Below are positions 25,939 to 26,367 of a stretch of DNA of 26,367 bases, piece after piece. Below the pieces are notes generated by a model. It saw only the letters and a program-made list of their open reading frames with translations, had not been told where the DNA came from and searched no databases. The translations under genes and the position numbers were made by a program. Source of the DNA: Vulcanimicrobiota bacterium (lineage in GTDB: Bacteria > Eremiobacterota > Eremiobacteria > Baltobacterales > Baltobacteraceae). The DNA lies in the NCBI GenBank assembly GCA_028287545.1, contig JAQBPL010000212.1, positions 1-26,367 on the forward strand. The letters run 5' to 3'. How positions within the stretch are numbered: position 1 is the stretch's first letter; each line of letters opens with the position of its first letter.

Positions 25939-26367
25939 TGCGGCAGATACTCGATGACGGTGCGGTTCTCGGCGCGCAGATACGTCTGCGCGACCCGCAT
26001 GACGTCGGCGGCCGTTACCGCGAGGTAGCGATCGAGGTCGGCGTTGACAATGCCCGGATCGCCGCGTTCCGTCGTCGCATGCACCAGCGCGAGCGCGATG
26101 CCGCTCGCCGTCTGTCGCGAACGCACCAGGGCACTCGCGATCTGCGTCTGGACGCGCGCGAGTTCCGCCGGCGACGGCGGCTCGGTGCGAACCCGCTCGA
26201 GTTCCGCCTCGAGCGCAGCGCGCGCGTCGGCCAGCGCCACCCCGCGCGCGCACGTCACGCGCGCTCCGAAGAGGCCCGGCTGCTCGCGCAAATCCGCCGA
26301 CGCCCAGGCGCTCGTCGCGAGCTGCTTGTCGTAGATCAGCGAGGTGTAGAGCCGCGAGGACCGGCCC
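25935..26367 (-). CDS. M16-family peptidase, C-terminal part (5' end outside window)
   Basis: The C-terminal ~143 residues of an M16 peptidase. The frame runs past the window edge. It includes GRSSRLYTSLIYDKQLATSAWAS at the edge, then PGLFGARVTCARGV, ELERVRTEPPSPAELARVQ and a final VTAADVMRVAQTYLRAENRTVIEYLPQ, all matching the ends of M16 proteins. The zinc-binding half, with HxxEH if catalytic, would lie beyond 26367. It is transcribed first and its stop overlaps the start of the non-catalytic-type M16 gene, the usual order of a heterodimeric pair. Confidence 0.88.
   Translation of the reverse strand, partial: GRSSRLYTSLIYDKQLATSAWASADLREQPGLFGARVTCARGVALADARAALEAELERVRTEPPSPAELARVQTQIASALVRSRQTASGIALALVHATTERGDPGIVNADLDRYLAVTAADVMRVAQTYLRAENRTVIEYLPQ

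Noticed and set aside
25939..26253. N-terminal extension of the downstream M16 frame
   Set aside because: It overlaps the upstream M16 gene in another frame; the GTGA overlap at 25938 gives the natural start.

Overview
The window is high-GC, gene-dense bacterial chromosome with almost no empty space. Every gap between genes is shorter than about 230 bases, and neighbours often share start and stop codons (ATGA, GTGA, TGATG). No tRNA, rRNA, insertion sequence, integrase, phage gene or CRISPR array is visible. The organism cannot be named from the sequence alone. The gene set (a PNPase with a Gly/Arg tail, DUF4382 lipoprotein, UbiD/UbiA pair, M16 pair, many GTG starts) would fit a little-studied GC-rich lineage such as Eremiobacterota/WPS-2; this is a guess.

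Region 1 (1-3889): the 3' part of pnp with a strong terminator, a DUF4382 lipoprotein with a near-identical terminator hairpin, then a tight run of a TlpA-like thioredoxin, a GNAT acetyltransferase and a small exported protein.

Region 2 (3887-8484): a catabolic locus. A MarR repressor gene diverges from a coupled operon of an acyl-CoA ligase, an HSD17B4-like short-chain dehydrogenase, a PaaA-type diiron oxygenase and an unrecognised 173-residue protein. A muconolactone-isomerase-like gene converges on its end. The PaaA homologue keeps all six iron ligands, but PaaB, PaaC, PaaD and PaaE are absent. This is the best candidate here for an undescribed system: ligation of a ring acid to CoA, attack by an unusually small oxygenase, then ring or side-chain processing.

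Region 3 (8544-14427): cell-envelope genes. A DUF3558-like exported protein and a 933-residue membrane protein with a cysteine-less transglutaminase-like domain lie on the minus strand, divergent from a 783-residue OmpA-domain protein.

Region 4 (14494-20275): a UbiD decarboxylase and UbiA prenyltransferase (probably MqnL/MqnP of menaquinone synthesis), overlapping a LivJ-type binding protein, then an M48-RDD membrane protein with a broken zinc motif. A YihY/BrkB membrane protein overlaps that gene tail to tail by 114 bases.

Region 5 (20388-26367): a SRPBCC protein, a tiny poly-aspartate protein, a QorA-type quinone oxidoreductase, an FMN-binding PNPOx-like protein with its MocR/PdxR-like regulator, a short structured region with a possible hidden ORF, and a pair of M16 peptidase genes, the first of which runs off the window.
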